Positions 13,843-22,268 of a DNA stretch of 49,692 nt are shown here, piece by piece; position 1 is the first letter of the stretch, and each line of letters opens with the position of its first letter. The notes under the pieces were generated by a model, which saw only the letters and a program-made list of their open reading frames with translations, did not search any database and was not told the DNA's origin. The position numbers and the translations under genes are program-made. The stretch is taken from positions 1-49,692 of the forward strand of contig JAPSJV010000019.1 in the NCBI GenBank assembly GCA_031178005.1, written 5' to 3'. This stretch comes from Pseudarthrobacter sp. (GTDB taxonomy: Bacteria > Actinomycetota > Actinomycetes > Actinomycetales > Micrococcaceae).

Positions 13843-16142
13843 CAGTGGTGCCCGGCCTTCTCGACGCGAAGCTCCAGAGGAAGCTTCTCCCATTCGGCCA
13901 GCAGCGCCTTCTCGGCCGGAGTCGGAACAATTCCCGCCGGCGCGAAGACCCGTGACGGAACCTCGGGATCTTCATGGTCGTGGGGCGTCCGGCCGGCTCT
14001 TACGTCCTGGAAAGCCTTGACCGTAGCGATCAGCGCCGTTGCAATGACGATAATGCTGAGGACCACAAAGATGACGGAAAGCCAGCCCTGGATGGCCGTG
14101 TTCCGAACCACGGCCTCCATGGCAGCAACCGACTTTGCCGAGCCGAACTCCGTCTTGCCGTCGGCCAGGGCCTTGCTGAATGCTGCGTTGTTGGCGAAGT
14201 AGCCCACAGCTGGGGTGGAGGAGAAGATCTTCTGGTAGCTGGCGGTGATGGTCACCACGGCCGCGAAGGCCAGGGGCAGCGCCACGATCCAGAGGTACTT
14301 GAACGTCCCGCGCTTGGCCACAATCGCCAGGCAGACGGACAGTGCAATCGCCGCCAGCAACTGGTTGGCGATGCCGAACAGCGGGAACAGCGTATTGATA
14401 CCGCCCAGTGGATCAGTGACGCCCATCAGCAGCACGGCACCCCAGGCGCCCACCATGATGGCCGTGCACAACCACGCACCCGGCCGCCAACCGTGCTCCT
14501 TGAACTTGGGGACGAAGTTGCCGATTGAATCCTGCAACATGAACCGCGCAACCCGGGTTCCGGCGTCGACGGCGGTGAGGATGAACAACGCCTCGAACAT
14601 GATGGCGAAGTGGTACCAGAATGCCATCAAGGCGGTACCGCCAATGAACTGCTGCATGATGTGCGCCAGGCCAACTGCCAAGGTGGGAGCTCCACCTGTG
14701 CGCGAAACGATACTTTCCTCGCCCACGTTTGCAGCCGTCTGCGACAGCAGATCAGGGCTGATATTCACGCCGGACAGGCCCAGGCTGTTCACCCACGCGG
14801 CGGCCGTTTCCACGGTTCCGCCGGTCAGGGCCGCCGGGGCGTTCATGGCGAAATAGAGGCCACGGTCGATCGAGATGGCCGCAACCAGGGCCATGATGGC
14901 CACGAACGACTCCATCAGCATGCCGCCGTAGCCGATGTACCGGGTCTGGCGTTCCTTCTCCACGAGCTTCGGGGTGGTGCCGGAAGCGATCAGGGCGTGG
15001 AACCCGGACAGGGCGCCGCACGCGATGGTGACGAACAGGAACGGGAACAGTGCGCCCGGGAACACCGGACCATTGTCCCGGCTGGCGAATTCGCTGAAGG
15101 CGGGGACGGTGATTTCCGGGCGCACCACAATGATGGCCAGCGCCAGCATCACAATGACGCCGATCTTCATGAACGTGGAAAGGTAGTCGCGCGGAGCCAG
15201 CAGCAGCCACACCGGCAGGATCGCGGCGATGAAACCGTAGACGATCAGGCCCCAGGCGATGGTCACCTTGTCCAGGTGGAAGAACGCGGCACCCCATTCG
15301 GTCTCTGCCACGATTCCGCCGCCGATGATCGCAGCCATCAGCAACACAAAGCCGATGATGGACACTTCCATGACCTTGCCGGGACGCAGATAGCGCAGGT
15401 AGACGCCCATAAACAGCGCAATCGGAATGGTCATGCCCACGGAGAACACACCCCACGGGCTTTCACCCAGGGCATTGACGACGACGAGCGCCAGGATCGC
15501 GACGATGATCACCATGATGAGCAGGGTGGCCACGAGGGCAGCCGTGCCGCCGATGATGCCGAGTTCCTCACGCGCCATCTGGCCCAGGGAACGCCCGCCG
15601 CGGCGCATGGAGAAGAACATCACCAGGTAGTCCTGGACGGCACCGGCCAGTACAACGCCGATGATGATCCAGATGGTGCCGGGCAGGTAACCCATCTGGG
15701 CGGCGATGATCGGGCCCACCAGGGGTCCGGCGCCGGCGATGGCGGCGAAGTGGTGGCCGAACAGCACGTTGCGGTCCGTGCGGACGTAGTCCTTCCCGTC
15801 CGCCTTGTATTCGGCGGGGGTTGCCCGGCGGTCATTGGGCCTGAGCAGGTGCTTTTGGATGTACTTGGAGTAGAACCTGTAGGCGATCAGGTAGGTGCAG
15901 ACCGAGGCAAAAACGAACCAGATGGCGTTGACGGTTTCGCCGCGGACGATGGCGAGCATCACCCAGGAGATGCCGCCAAGCAGCGCGATTCCTGCCCAGA
16001 TTCCGATCTTGGCCGGCGTCCATTTCCGGTCCTCTGCTTCAAGAACCTCCTCGTCCACCGCCGTGTCCGGAAGATCCGGTTCCTCCGTCAACTGGGCCCC
16101 GGTTCCCCGGGCGCCCCCGTCCCCGCCAGACATTCCGGCCAT
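13842..16142 (-). CDS. cstA: Carbon starvation protein CstA (pyruvate/peptide transporter family)
   Basis: The 766-residue integral membrane protein belongs to the CstA/BtsT family, implicated in uptake of pyruvate and peptides when carbon is scarce. A charged N-terminus with KWTPAKIGIWAGIALLGGIS leads into the CstA domain, marked by AIAGAGPLVGPIIAAQMGYL, VQDYLVMFFSMRRGGRSLGQ and SGFHALIASGTTPKLVEKE. Many hydrophobic helices follow, including FEALFILTAVDAGTRVARFM late in the protein. I place the start at MAGMSGGDGG, because GGAGG lies five nt upstream; an ATG 13 codons earlier has no such site. It is paired with ybdD. No regulator is adjacent, and no catabolite-control site was identified. 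Confidence 0.93.
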   Translation of the reverse strand: MAGMSGGDGGARGTGAQLTEEPDLPDTAVDEEVLEAEDRKWTPAKIGIWAGIALLGGISWVMLAIVRGETVNAIWFVFASVCTYLIAYRFYSKYIQKHLLRPNDRRATPAEYKADGKDYVRTDRNVLFGHHFAAIAGAGPLVGPIIAAQMGYLPGTIWIIIGVVLAGAVQDYLVMFFSMRRGGRSLGQMAREELGIIGGTAALVATLLIMVIIVAILALVVVNALGESPWGVFSVGMTIPIALFMGVYLRYLRPGKVMEVSIIGFVLLMAAIIGGGIVAETEWGAAFFHLDKVTIAWGLIVYGFIAAILPVWLLLAPRDYLSTFMKIGVIVMLALAIIVVRPEITVPAFSEFASRDNGPVFPGALFPFLFVTIACGALSGFHALIASGTTPKLVEKERQTRYIGYGGMLMESFVAIMALVAAISIDRGLYFAMNAPAALTGGTVETAAAWVNSLGLSGVNISPDLLSQTAANVGEESIVSRTGGAPTLAVGLAHIMQQFIGGTALMAFWYHFAIMFEALFILTAVDAGTRVARFMLQDSIGNFVPKFKEHGWRPGAWLCTAIMVGAWGAVLLMGVTDPLGGINTLFPLFGIANQLLAAIALSVCLAIVAKRGTFKYLWIVALPLAFAAVVTITASYQKIFSSTPAVGYFANNAAFSKALADGKTEFGSAKSVAAMEAVVRNTAIQGWLSVIFVVLSIIVIATALIATVKAFQDVRAGRTPHDHEDPEVPSRVFAPAGIVPTPAEKALLAEWEKLPLELRVEKAGHH

Positions 16143-16211
16143 GTCTCCTCCTTGAGAGATCCGCACTGTTTCTGAAGGCACCTTATCAACGCGTGCCGGT
16201 CCAGGTGCAGG

Positions 16212-19088
16212 TCAGGTGCCCACGGCGCGGCGGGACATGGGCAGCCGCGCACGGGTGAACAGCCAGGCCAATGCTGCGGCGGTCAGGGGTACAACCACCA
16301 GCAGGGCCGCCAGTTGGAGCCACGGTACAGCGGCGTAGGGCTTCATCTCGCTGGAGTAGAGGATCAGCAACATCGGAACGACGCCGGCAACGCAGCCAAG
16401 GATGGTTCCCACACCAACTGTCAGCAGTGCCTGGGAACCTGCGAGCGCCTTGCGGAGCCCCGGAGAAGCACCCACTCCGGCGAGCGTCATGTGGTCTGTC
16501 CGGGCGTCAGCCAGGGACAGCCCGGTGGTGACCCCGGCGGCGCTTAGGGTGATGAGTGCGGCGAGACCCACGATGGCCCAGGTAAGGGGACTCCCTTCCG
16601 CGTTTTTCCCCTGAACGAAGAAACCATTGGGGTGGCCATAGAGGGAGACCAGTTCATTCGAGATCGCTTCCTTGTCCTCGTCGCTGGGGTAGTCCTTGAA
16701 CTGCACCCGCAATTTGGAGGTCACCAGCTGGATACCCAGCCGCTCTGCTGTGGCCGGGGAGACCACACCGAACAATGAAATGTTGGCCCGTGGTTCCAGA
16801 AGAACCGCAGGCAACTGCCTCGCGGAAATACGGACGTCGTCAATGCCCTCGGAGGGCTCTACGTTCCGGCGCATTTCATCGGTCTGGAGCACCACGGAAC
16901 CGTCCCGGACAAAAACAGGATTGGTCACCACAATCCCGCCCGCTTCAAGCATCCCGATGGCCTCTTCTGAAGCATCCACCCCGAACGTTGCACGGATATC
17001 GGTTGCCCCGCCTACAAGCAACGCGGTGGGTCCTCTGCTGGGGTGCGGCATCATGGACCCTCTGCAGCGCCAGTCACCGGGATAGCGGACACGGTTGCCC
17101 TCAGTAAAAATGCACTCGTTGCCCTCAGGGACGGCAAGCGAATACGACAGGCAGCTAGCGGAAATGGTGTCCGTAGCGGCTGTTTCTTCGGACTCCTGCT
17201 TTTCCTCTTTGACAGGGTCGTAGAGGCATTCCCCGGGAGGCACGGGATGTGTCAGCGCCTCGGTCCATGCGATGGAGTCCGTGACCCGAGCGAGCGCACT
17301 GGTAATCAACTCAGCATTTCTGTCGCCGTCGACCGGCCCAGGTAACACTGCGTCGTTGATGGGCAGTGACAGTTCTGCCTGGTTCTCGAGCACATACGAA
17401 CCGTAACTCTGCATCATGCTGGCCTGCATGGACGCGGCCGCTATCATGCCTGCACTGGCAAGTGTCACCGCGGCAAGGACCGCGGCGACGGCGGGTACTG
17501 TACGCCCGAGGTTTCGCGAGGCGTCCCGGCAGGCCATCCGGACCGCGAGCGGAAACCCTCCGGAGCGCCTGGCCATCAGGAAAATGGCCGGCCCGGTGAG
17601 CAGCAGTAATGCCACCACTGCCAGCACTCCGCCGCTGATCAGAAAGGCTGAAATCACGGTGGCCCGCCCAGCCAGCACGTCAGGGTGGTCGGTGCTCATC
17701 GCATACAACGCACCGGCCAGCATGAGGCCGGCGCTGACGACCAGAATGATGGCGCCCGTTATGGCGCCCCTCTTTGGAAAGTGCGACGGCGCCCTTCCCG
17801 ACTTGAGTGCGCCAAGAGCAGCTTGGCGGGATACCTGCCGCGCTGGTGCGTAGGCGGATAACATGCAGGCCAACAAGCCCATCGCCATTGCTCCGGCCGT
17901 GAGCAGCGAGTCCGTGTGGAAGCCGGGCAACCTGGCAGACCCTATGGCCCGGGCGACGAAGACCACGCCTGCAGCGCCTGCGAGCCCCAGGGCTGCTCCG
18001 CAGGCAACCGCCAGGCCGCCCAGCCACAAGCCTGCCGCCGTCACGACTGCCTTGACCGTGGGAGCCTCCGCTCCGGAGGCCGCCAGCAAGGCCAGCTCAC
18101 GGACCTGGCGCTTCGCCCCGACGGCGAATGCCGCTCCCGCCAACAGCCCGACTTCCAGGAGAGCCAGCGCGCCGATGTAACCCGCTGTCAGATACGTGCT
18201 GAATGGAACATAGGGCTCGTACTTCGGCGGGCTCCCATCAACGCTCCGTTGGTTCATGGGCGGCGGATTAAGTGCCACATGCCGGGAGAGCACGGCCACT
18301 CCTACTGCGTTAGCCTCCCGTATCTGATCCCAGGTGATTGGTCTCGGTCCGGTCAGGTAGTAGAGCACACCACCTCGTGGAGATACAGGCTGAAGGGCTG
18401 CTTCTTCGACGGTCTCCCGATCCACCTGTCCAGGCAGCAGATAGAGGACGGAATTCCTGTCGGAGAGCCCGGCGTCCCGTACGGTGCCCACCGCGGTAAA
18501 GGTTCCTTCCGACGTCGTGAGCTTGCCGCCGAGCACCAGTCCAAACCGGTCCAGAAGCCCCGGGGACACGAGCGCTTCACCCGCAGCGGAGGGCGCCCGT
18601 CCCCGCAGCAGCGAAAATTTCCCGGTGAAAGCCGGGTTCAGCGCGTCCACCTCGCTGCCCATTACCGGTACGTCACTCTGGCCGTGTTCCACCGAGACGT
18701 CGAAGGCGCTTTCGGTCAACACGCTGAAGCCGGCGGGGAGGACATCTCCCGGATCGGCTCCCACAAAATCGGGATCCCATTGGCCGTTGTTTGAGGCGGT
18801 GATCGTCTCGTTCAAAGGGTCCTGCACGAACGTTTCGTTGCCGCTCATGAACTTTTGGTACCGCGCCTGCGCCTGCCCCAACTGGTGCTCCACCCGCTCG
18901 GCAGGTGTTTCCATGCTGCTCTGCACCAGCGTCACGGCGCCGGTCATCCCCGCCACGGGCAGCATAATGAGCAGCACGATCAGCAGCGACCGGCCACGGT
19001 GCCGTCGGATGTCCCGCCGCGCCATCCGCATGGCCACACTGAAGCTCTGCCGGCGGCCACGGGGCGCCGGCTTGAGGTCAACCGGCAC
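16212..19088 (-). CDS. FtsX-type ABC permease
   Basis: The 958-residue membrane protein is the permease partner of the ATPase encoded just upstream. It begins with a basic segment and a first helix (RSLLIVLLIMLPVAGMTGAV), then a large outside domain, an FtsX unit near residues 300-430 (YIGALALLEVGLLAGAAFAV), a second set of helices and external region with several cysteines (about 560-800), and a C-terminal FtsX unit (LAALITLSAAGVTTGLSLAD ... LAWLFTRARLPMSRRAVG). This double-FtsX layout is that of peptide-resistance or lipoprotein-handling exporters. The GTG start shares its first G with the ATPase stop (TAGTG), so coupling is tight. The substrate is unknown. Confidence 0.88.
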   Translation of the reverse strand: MPVDLKPAPRGRRQSFSVAMRMARRDIRRHRGRSLLIVLLIMLPVAGMTGAVTLVQSSMETPAERVEHQLGQAQARYQKFMSGNETFVQDPLNETITASNNGQWDPDFVGADPGDVLPAGFSVLTESAFDVSVEHGQSDVPVMGSEVDALNPAFTGKFSLLRGRAPSAAGEALVSPGLLDRFGLVLGGKLTTSEGTFTAVGTVRDAGLSDRNSVLYLLPGQVDRETVEEAALQPVSPRGGVLYYLTGPRPITWDQIREANAVGVAVLSRHVALNPPPMNQRSVDGSPPKYEPYVPFSTYLTAGYIGALALLEVGLLAGAAFAVGAKRQVRELALLAASGAEAPTVKAVVTAAGLWLGGLAVACGAALGLAGAAGVVFVARAIGSARLPGFHTDSLLTAGAMAMGLLACMLSAYAPARQVSRQAALGALKSGRAPSHFPKRGAITGAIILVVSAGLMLAGALYAMSTDHPDVLAGRATVISAFLISGGVLAVVALLLLTGPAIFLMARRSGGFPLAVRMACRDASRNLGRTVPAVAAVLAAVTLASAGMIAAASMQASMMQSYGSYVLENQAELSLPINDAVLPGPVDGDRNAELITSALARVTDSIAWTEALTHPVPPGECLYDPVKEEKQESEETAATDTISASCLSYSLAVPEGNECIFTEGNRVRYPGDWRCRGSMMPHPSRGPTALLVGGATDIRATFGVDASEEAIGMLEAGGIVVTNPVFVRDGSVVLQTDEMRRNVEPSEGIDDVRISARQLPAVLLEPRANISLFGVVSPATAERLGIQLVTSKLRVQFKDYPSDEDKEAISNELVSLYGHPNGFFVQGKNAEGSPLTWAIVGLAALITLSAAGVTTGLSLADARTDHMTLAGVGASPGLRKALAGSQALLTVGVGTILGCVAGVVPMLLILYSSEMKPYAAVPWLQLAALLVVVPLTAAALAWLFTRARLPMSRRAVGT

Positions 19089-19825
19089 TAGAATCCGGCC
19101 TGGGCCAGGAGCATGGCGGGATCATGCATGGCGGCTGCCTGGTCCACGATCCGGCCGTCGCGGATGAAGACCACCCGGTCAGCCCAGGCTGCGTGCCGGG
19201 CTTCGTGGGTGACCAGCATGACCGCTGCTCCGGCATCTGCCCGGGACCTCAGTACTTCCATCACACCCTGGCCAGTGGTCGAGTCCAATGCCCCGGTGGG
19301 TTCGTCCGCAAGAATAAGGCGGCGTTCTCCGATGATGGCCCGGGCGATGGCCACACGCTGCTGCTGGCCGCCGGACATCTCGTCCATAAAACGGTTGGCC
19401 AGTTCCGGGATACCCACCAGGTCCATGGCCTCACGGGCCTGCCGGTAAGCCTCGCGGCTGGGAGTTCCATCCAGTTCCAGGGGAAGCGCCACGTTCTCGG
19501 CAGCGGTGAGGGTGGGTACCAGGTTGAAGTCCTGGAACACATAGCCCACGGCCCTGCGCCGCAGCCTGGCCAGCTCGTTCAGGCCCAGATCCGCCAGTGG
19601 CGTGGATTCAACAAAGATCCCGCCCGACGTCGGCCTGTCCAGTCCGCCGGACAACGCCAGGAGCGAGGACTTGCCGGAGCCCGAAGGGCCCATTACGGCG
19701 ACGAACTCCCCCGCATCGATGGTGAGGTCAACGTCGCGAAGGGCTGCGACCGACGTCGCGCCGTCCCCGAACGTCCTGCAAACTTTGGCGAGTTCCAGCA
19801 CCTGCTGGCCGCGCTGGACGCTCAC
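19088..19825 (-). CDS. ABC transporter ATPase (MacB/LolD type)
   Basis: This 245-residue ATPase powers the FtsX-type permease. Motifs are complete: Walker A GPSGSGKSS, Q-loop YVFQDFNLVPTLT, signature MSGGQQQRVAIARAI, Walker B LILADEPTGALDS and VTHEARHA. The start is GTG overlapping the PadR stop by four nt (GTGA), giving MSVQRGQQVLEL; a much longer upstream frame runs through the padR gene and is not needed. The order padR-ATPase-permease with overlaps marks one operon, likely induced when PadR senses a membrane-active compound (inference from the family). Confidence 0.93.
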   Translation of the reverse strand: MSVQRGQQVLELAKVCRTFGDGATSVAALRDVDLTIDAGEFVAVMGPSGSGKSSLLALSGGLDRPTSGGIFVESTPLADLGLNELARLRRRAVGYVFQDFNLVPTLTAAENVALPLELDGTPSREAYRQAREAMDLVGIPELANRFMDEMSGGQQQRVAIARAIIGERRLILADEPTGALDSTTGQGVMEVLRSRADAGAAVMLVTHEARHAAWADRVVFIRDGRIVDQAAAMHDPAMLLAQAGF

Positions 19826-20427
19826 CGGCGCGCTTCCGCGCGACGTACCTCTTCCGATGTGACCCCGGTGGACTGCTGGCGTGCGGACTGGCTCTTTGCG
19901 GCCTCGGCCTGCTGGACCATCCGGGCTTCGCACAGATCCAGCCAGCGGACCTCCGCCTCGGTCTGGAAGATCAGCGAATCCAGCACCAGGAGCCAGGCGG
20001 TATCCGCAGGCCGCTGGTTGGCGGCGGTGTCCCGGCGGACCTTGGTGTAGTCCTGCAGCGCCCGGATGGACGCCACCCGCTGTGCCTGGATGATGGCGGC
20101 CACGTCCACTCCCGGCAACGTGACGGCAAGGGCAAGTTTGATGGCCAGCTCGTTGCGTGGCGGGTTGTTCCGTTCCACAGGCGCATCAAACCAGCTGCGG
20201 ACTGCCAGGCTGCCCTCTGGCGTGATGCTGTAGATGACGTGGCCTTCGCCGTCATCGCCGTCGTTCTGTACGAGGCCGTCCCGCTCCAGGCGGTCCAGCG
20301 TGGTATACACCTGCCCGATGTTCAACGGCCAGGTGGCACCGGTCCGGGACTCGAACTCCACCCGTAACTGGTAGCCGTAGCGGGGCTGGTCCTGCAGCAG
20401 GGCAAGCAGGCTGTGACGGATTGACAT
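19822..20427 (-). CDS. PadR-family transcriptional regulator
   Basis: The 201-residue product starts MSIRHSLLALLQDQPRYGYQ, the standard PadR winged-helix opening, followed by NIGQVYTTLDRLERDGLVQN (recognition helix and wing) and ITPEGSLAVRSWFDAP. The C-terminal half (VDVAAIIQAQRVASIRALQD onward) is the helical dimerisation domain of the PadR-s1/Vir type. TAGGAG lies five nt before the ATG, while an earlier in-frame ATG lacks one. It heads the operon of the ABC exporter and an inverted repeat at 20475-20495 lies 48 bp upstream, a probable autoregulatory operator. Confidence 0.92.
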   Translation of the reverse strand: MSIRHSLLALLQDQPRYGYQLRVEFESRTGATWPLNIGQVYTTLDRLERDGLVQNDGDDGEGHVIYSITPEGSLAVRSWFDAPVERNNPPRNELAIKLALAVTLPGVDVAAIIQAQRVASIRALQDYTKVRRDTAANQRPADTAWLLVLDSLIFQTEAEVRWLDLCEARMVQQAEAAKSQSARQQSTGVTSEEVRRAEARR

Positions 20428-20474
20428 GGAACTCCTAGCAAGGTTTGGACGCAGGCTGCAGAGACCCCCAATGA

Positions 20475-20495
20475 TCCATACATACCGCGTATGGA
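20475..20495. promoter_or_regulatory. Probable PadR operator
   Basis: TCCATAC and GTATGGA form a perfect 7-bp inverted repeat around a seven-nt centre (ATACCGC), itself containing a second ATAC. PadR operators are typically spaced inverted repeats upstream of the padR gene, so this position fits. Binding is inferred. Confidence 0.55.
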
Positions 20496-20557
20496 ATAAA
20501 GCTAGCCGCAAAGCGCACCGGGCGCAATACTCAGTATTTATTGGGTGCAGGCGCGCC

Positions 20558-21541
20558 CTACATCACCAGCAGGATCTTGCCCACATGGTCGCCGCCGTCA
20601 AAATATTCGTGGGCCTCCTGCACCTGGTCCAACGGGAAGGTCTTGTCCACCAGCGGACGGATCCGGCCATCGGTGACCAGCGGCCACACAGACTCGCGGA
20701 CGGCGTTCATGATGACGCCCTTTTCCTGCACCGGGCGCGGGCGCAGGGCTGTAGCAATCACCGCCGCGCGCTTCTGCAGCAGCTGGCCCAGATCCAGTTC
20801 ACCCTTGGCGCCGCCCTGCAGGCCGATCACCACCAGCCGCCCATAGTCCGCGAGCGCGTCCACGTTCTGGGCGAGGTACTTGGCGCCGACGACGTCGAGG
20901 ATCACGTCGGCGCCGTTGCCGCCGTTCTGCGCGCGGAGGCTTTCAGGGAAATCTTCTTCCTTGTAGTTGATCGCGATGTCAGCACCCAGGAACGCTTTGG
21001 CCGTACCCACCTTTTCATCGCTGCCGGCCGTGGTGGCAACGTGCGCACCCCACGCTTTGGCCAACTGGATGGCCATGGTGCCGATGCCGCCGGTGGCCCC
21101 GTGGATCAACACCGTCTCACCGGGCTGCAGCTGAGCCGTCATGATCAGGTTCGAGTAGACAGTAGCCGCAACCTCAGGCAAGGATGCCGCCGTCACCAGG
21201 TCCACGCCGTCGGGAATCCTGAGGACCTGCTCCGCGGCAACGGCCACCTGCTGGGCATAACCGCCGCCCGCCAGCAGGGCAAGCACCTTGTCCCCAAGAG
21301 AGAACGGCTTGTTCACCCCCGGCCCAAACCCGGCGATCCGTCCCGAGACTTCCAGGCCTGGGACCTCCGACGCTCCGGGCGGGGGCGGGTAATAGCCGCG
21401 GCGCTGCTGTACATCCGCGCGGTTCATCCCGGCAGCAACGACGTCGATCAGAACCTCGCCGGGGCCGGGCACCGGAGCCGGGACCTCGCGCACCTCAAGG
21501 ACTTCCGGGCCTCCGGGACGTGAAATGTAGACAGCTTTCAT
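20558..21541 (-). CDS. NAD(P)H:quinone oxidoreductase, zinc-free MDR family
   Basis: This 327-residue enzyme (MKAVYISRPGGPEVLEVREV...) is a quinone reductase of the medium-chain dehydrogenase superfamily, PIG3-like. It shows the family's GMNRADVQQRRGYYPPPPGA and GLEVSGRI, and the NADPH-binding motif HGATGGIGTMAIQLAKAWGA with the AxxGxxG pattern. The cysteine ligands of the zinc-dependent relatives are absent. It would reduce quinones with one or two electrons, using NADPH, in the cytoplasm. GGGAG lies seven nt before the chosen ATG; a start 15 codons earlier has no such support. It is divergent in position from no gene but precedes tRNA-Ser on the other strand. Confidence 0.92.
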   Translation of the reverse strand: MKAVYISRPGGPEVLEVREVPAPVPGPGEVLIDVVAAGMNRADVQQRRGYYPPPPGASEVPGLEVSGRIAGFGPGVNKPFSLGDKVLALLAGGGYAQQVAVAAEQVLRIPDGVDLVTAASLPEVAATVYSNLIMTAQLQPGETVLIHGATGGIGTMAIQLAKAWGAHVATTAGSDEKVGTAKAFLGADIAINYKEEDFPESLRAQNGGNGADVILDVVGAKYLAQNVDALADYGRLVVIGLQGGAKGELDLGQLLQKRAAVIATALRPRPVQEKGVIMNAVRESVWPLVTDGRIRPLVDKTFPLDQVQEAHEYFDGGDHVGKILLVM

Positions 21542-21645
21542 GGACGACTCCCGTATTCCGAACTGGCGTACCAAACAAGTTTGCACCGGCGTTTGGCCTG
21601 CCTCTTTTTGTGACTGCCGAGTGCCTATGAAACACTACTAGGCGA

Positions 21646-21733
21646 GGAAGGTTGTCCGAGCGGCCGAAGGAGCTGGTCTTGAAAACCAGTGTGCGGTAAC
21701 CCCGTACCAAGAGTTCGAATCTCTTACCTTCCG
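21646..21733 (+). tRNA. tRNA-Ser (anticodon TGA)
   Basis: An 88-nt class II tRNA: acceptor stem GGAAGGT/ACCTTCC, D arm with GAGCGGCCGAAGGAG, anticodon loop CTTGAAA (TGA) closed by CTGGT/ACCAG, a long variable arm (GTGCGGTAACCCCGTAC) and T loop GTTCGAATC. The discriminator is G, as expected for serine. CCA is not encoded. Confidence 0.97.
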
Positions 21734-21757
21734 CGGAGCGCAGTATTTGCGCAGCAG

Positions 21758-21795
21758 GGCCGGTCCCGCCAGTTATCTGGCGAGGCCGGCCTTTT
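21758..21795 (+). terminator. Terminator of tRNA-Ser(TGA)
   Basis: GGCCGGTCCCGCCAG and CTGGCGAGGCCGGCC pair at 13 of 15 positions around a TTAT loop, followed by TTTT. Confidence 0.85.
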
Positions 21796-22268
21796 CCGTA
21801 TCTGGCGCGGGCGGTTTCGGGTTTTCGGTGCCCCGCGCGTCACGCCAAGCATGCTTTCAAGCCGCCCAAACCCGCTGCCCTGCGGAATGGCGGGCGGCGC
21901 CTGTCCCAGCGGCCCCAAAAGCCTGCCCTGCGTGACGTGGACCAGCGGATCGGGCGGCTCACCATGCTTAGCCATCCCGCCGGGCCATGACCCGCCTTGT
22001 TGCGCCGTCTGATAGTTCCAGGACATACCGGCCGGTCGCTTTGCAAAAGGCTACCGGCCGGTATTCTTTGTCGTGTCCGCGCGGCAGGCACGTGCTGGGA
22101 ACGTTTTTATCGAAATCGTGTGCCGTCAACCCTGTGTTCATTCTGGGCTGCTGTGATGACCCGGGCATTACTTGACCACCAGTAAAGTCCGGGCCGCCAC
22201 TCGCCGCGAAACCCCCGGACGCTTTCCGTCACGTCCCTACAGGGGCACCTCAATGAAAGTCGGAGCAA
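21796..22268. other. Gene-poor region with one strong palindrome pair
   Basis: About 470 nt without a convincing gene between the tRNA terminator and the nuclease gene. Short frames exist on both strands, but none has a good ribosome binding site or a recognisable product. The only clear structure is the pair of ACCGGCCGGT repeats at 22026-22065. The last 100 nt should hold the promoter of the nuclease gene; no confident -35/-10 pair was found. Confidence 0.6.
22026..22065. repeat. Paired ACCGGCCGGT palindromes
   Basis: ATACCGGCCGGT (22026-22037) and ACCGGCCGGTAT (22054-22065) form a 12-bp stem with a 16-nt loop. Because ACCGGCCGGT is itself palindromic, the copies are also direct repeats, and the loop holds a further palindrome (CTTTGCAAAAG). 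It may be a hairpin terminator or a double operator ahead of the nuclease gene. Confidence 0.6.

Noticed and set aside
14610..16175. 521-codon open frame on the plus strand opposite cstA
   Set aside because: It is rich in His, Gln, Asp and Gly, has no recognisable domain, and mirrors the third-position GC bias of cstA, which is clearly the real gene.
21968..22168. 66-codon minus-strand frame in the gene-poor region, with a similar plus-strand frame (YRPVA.KATGRY on both strands)
   Set aside because: The similarity between strands is caused by the ACCGGCCGGT palindrome pair; no good start signal.
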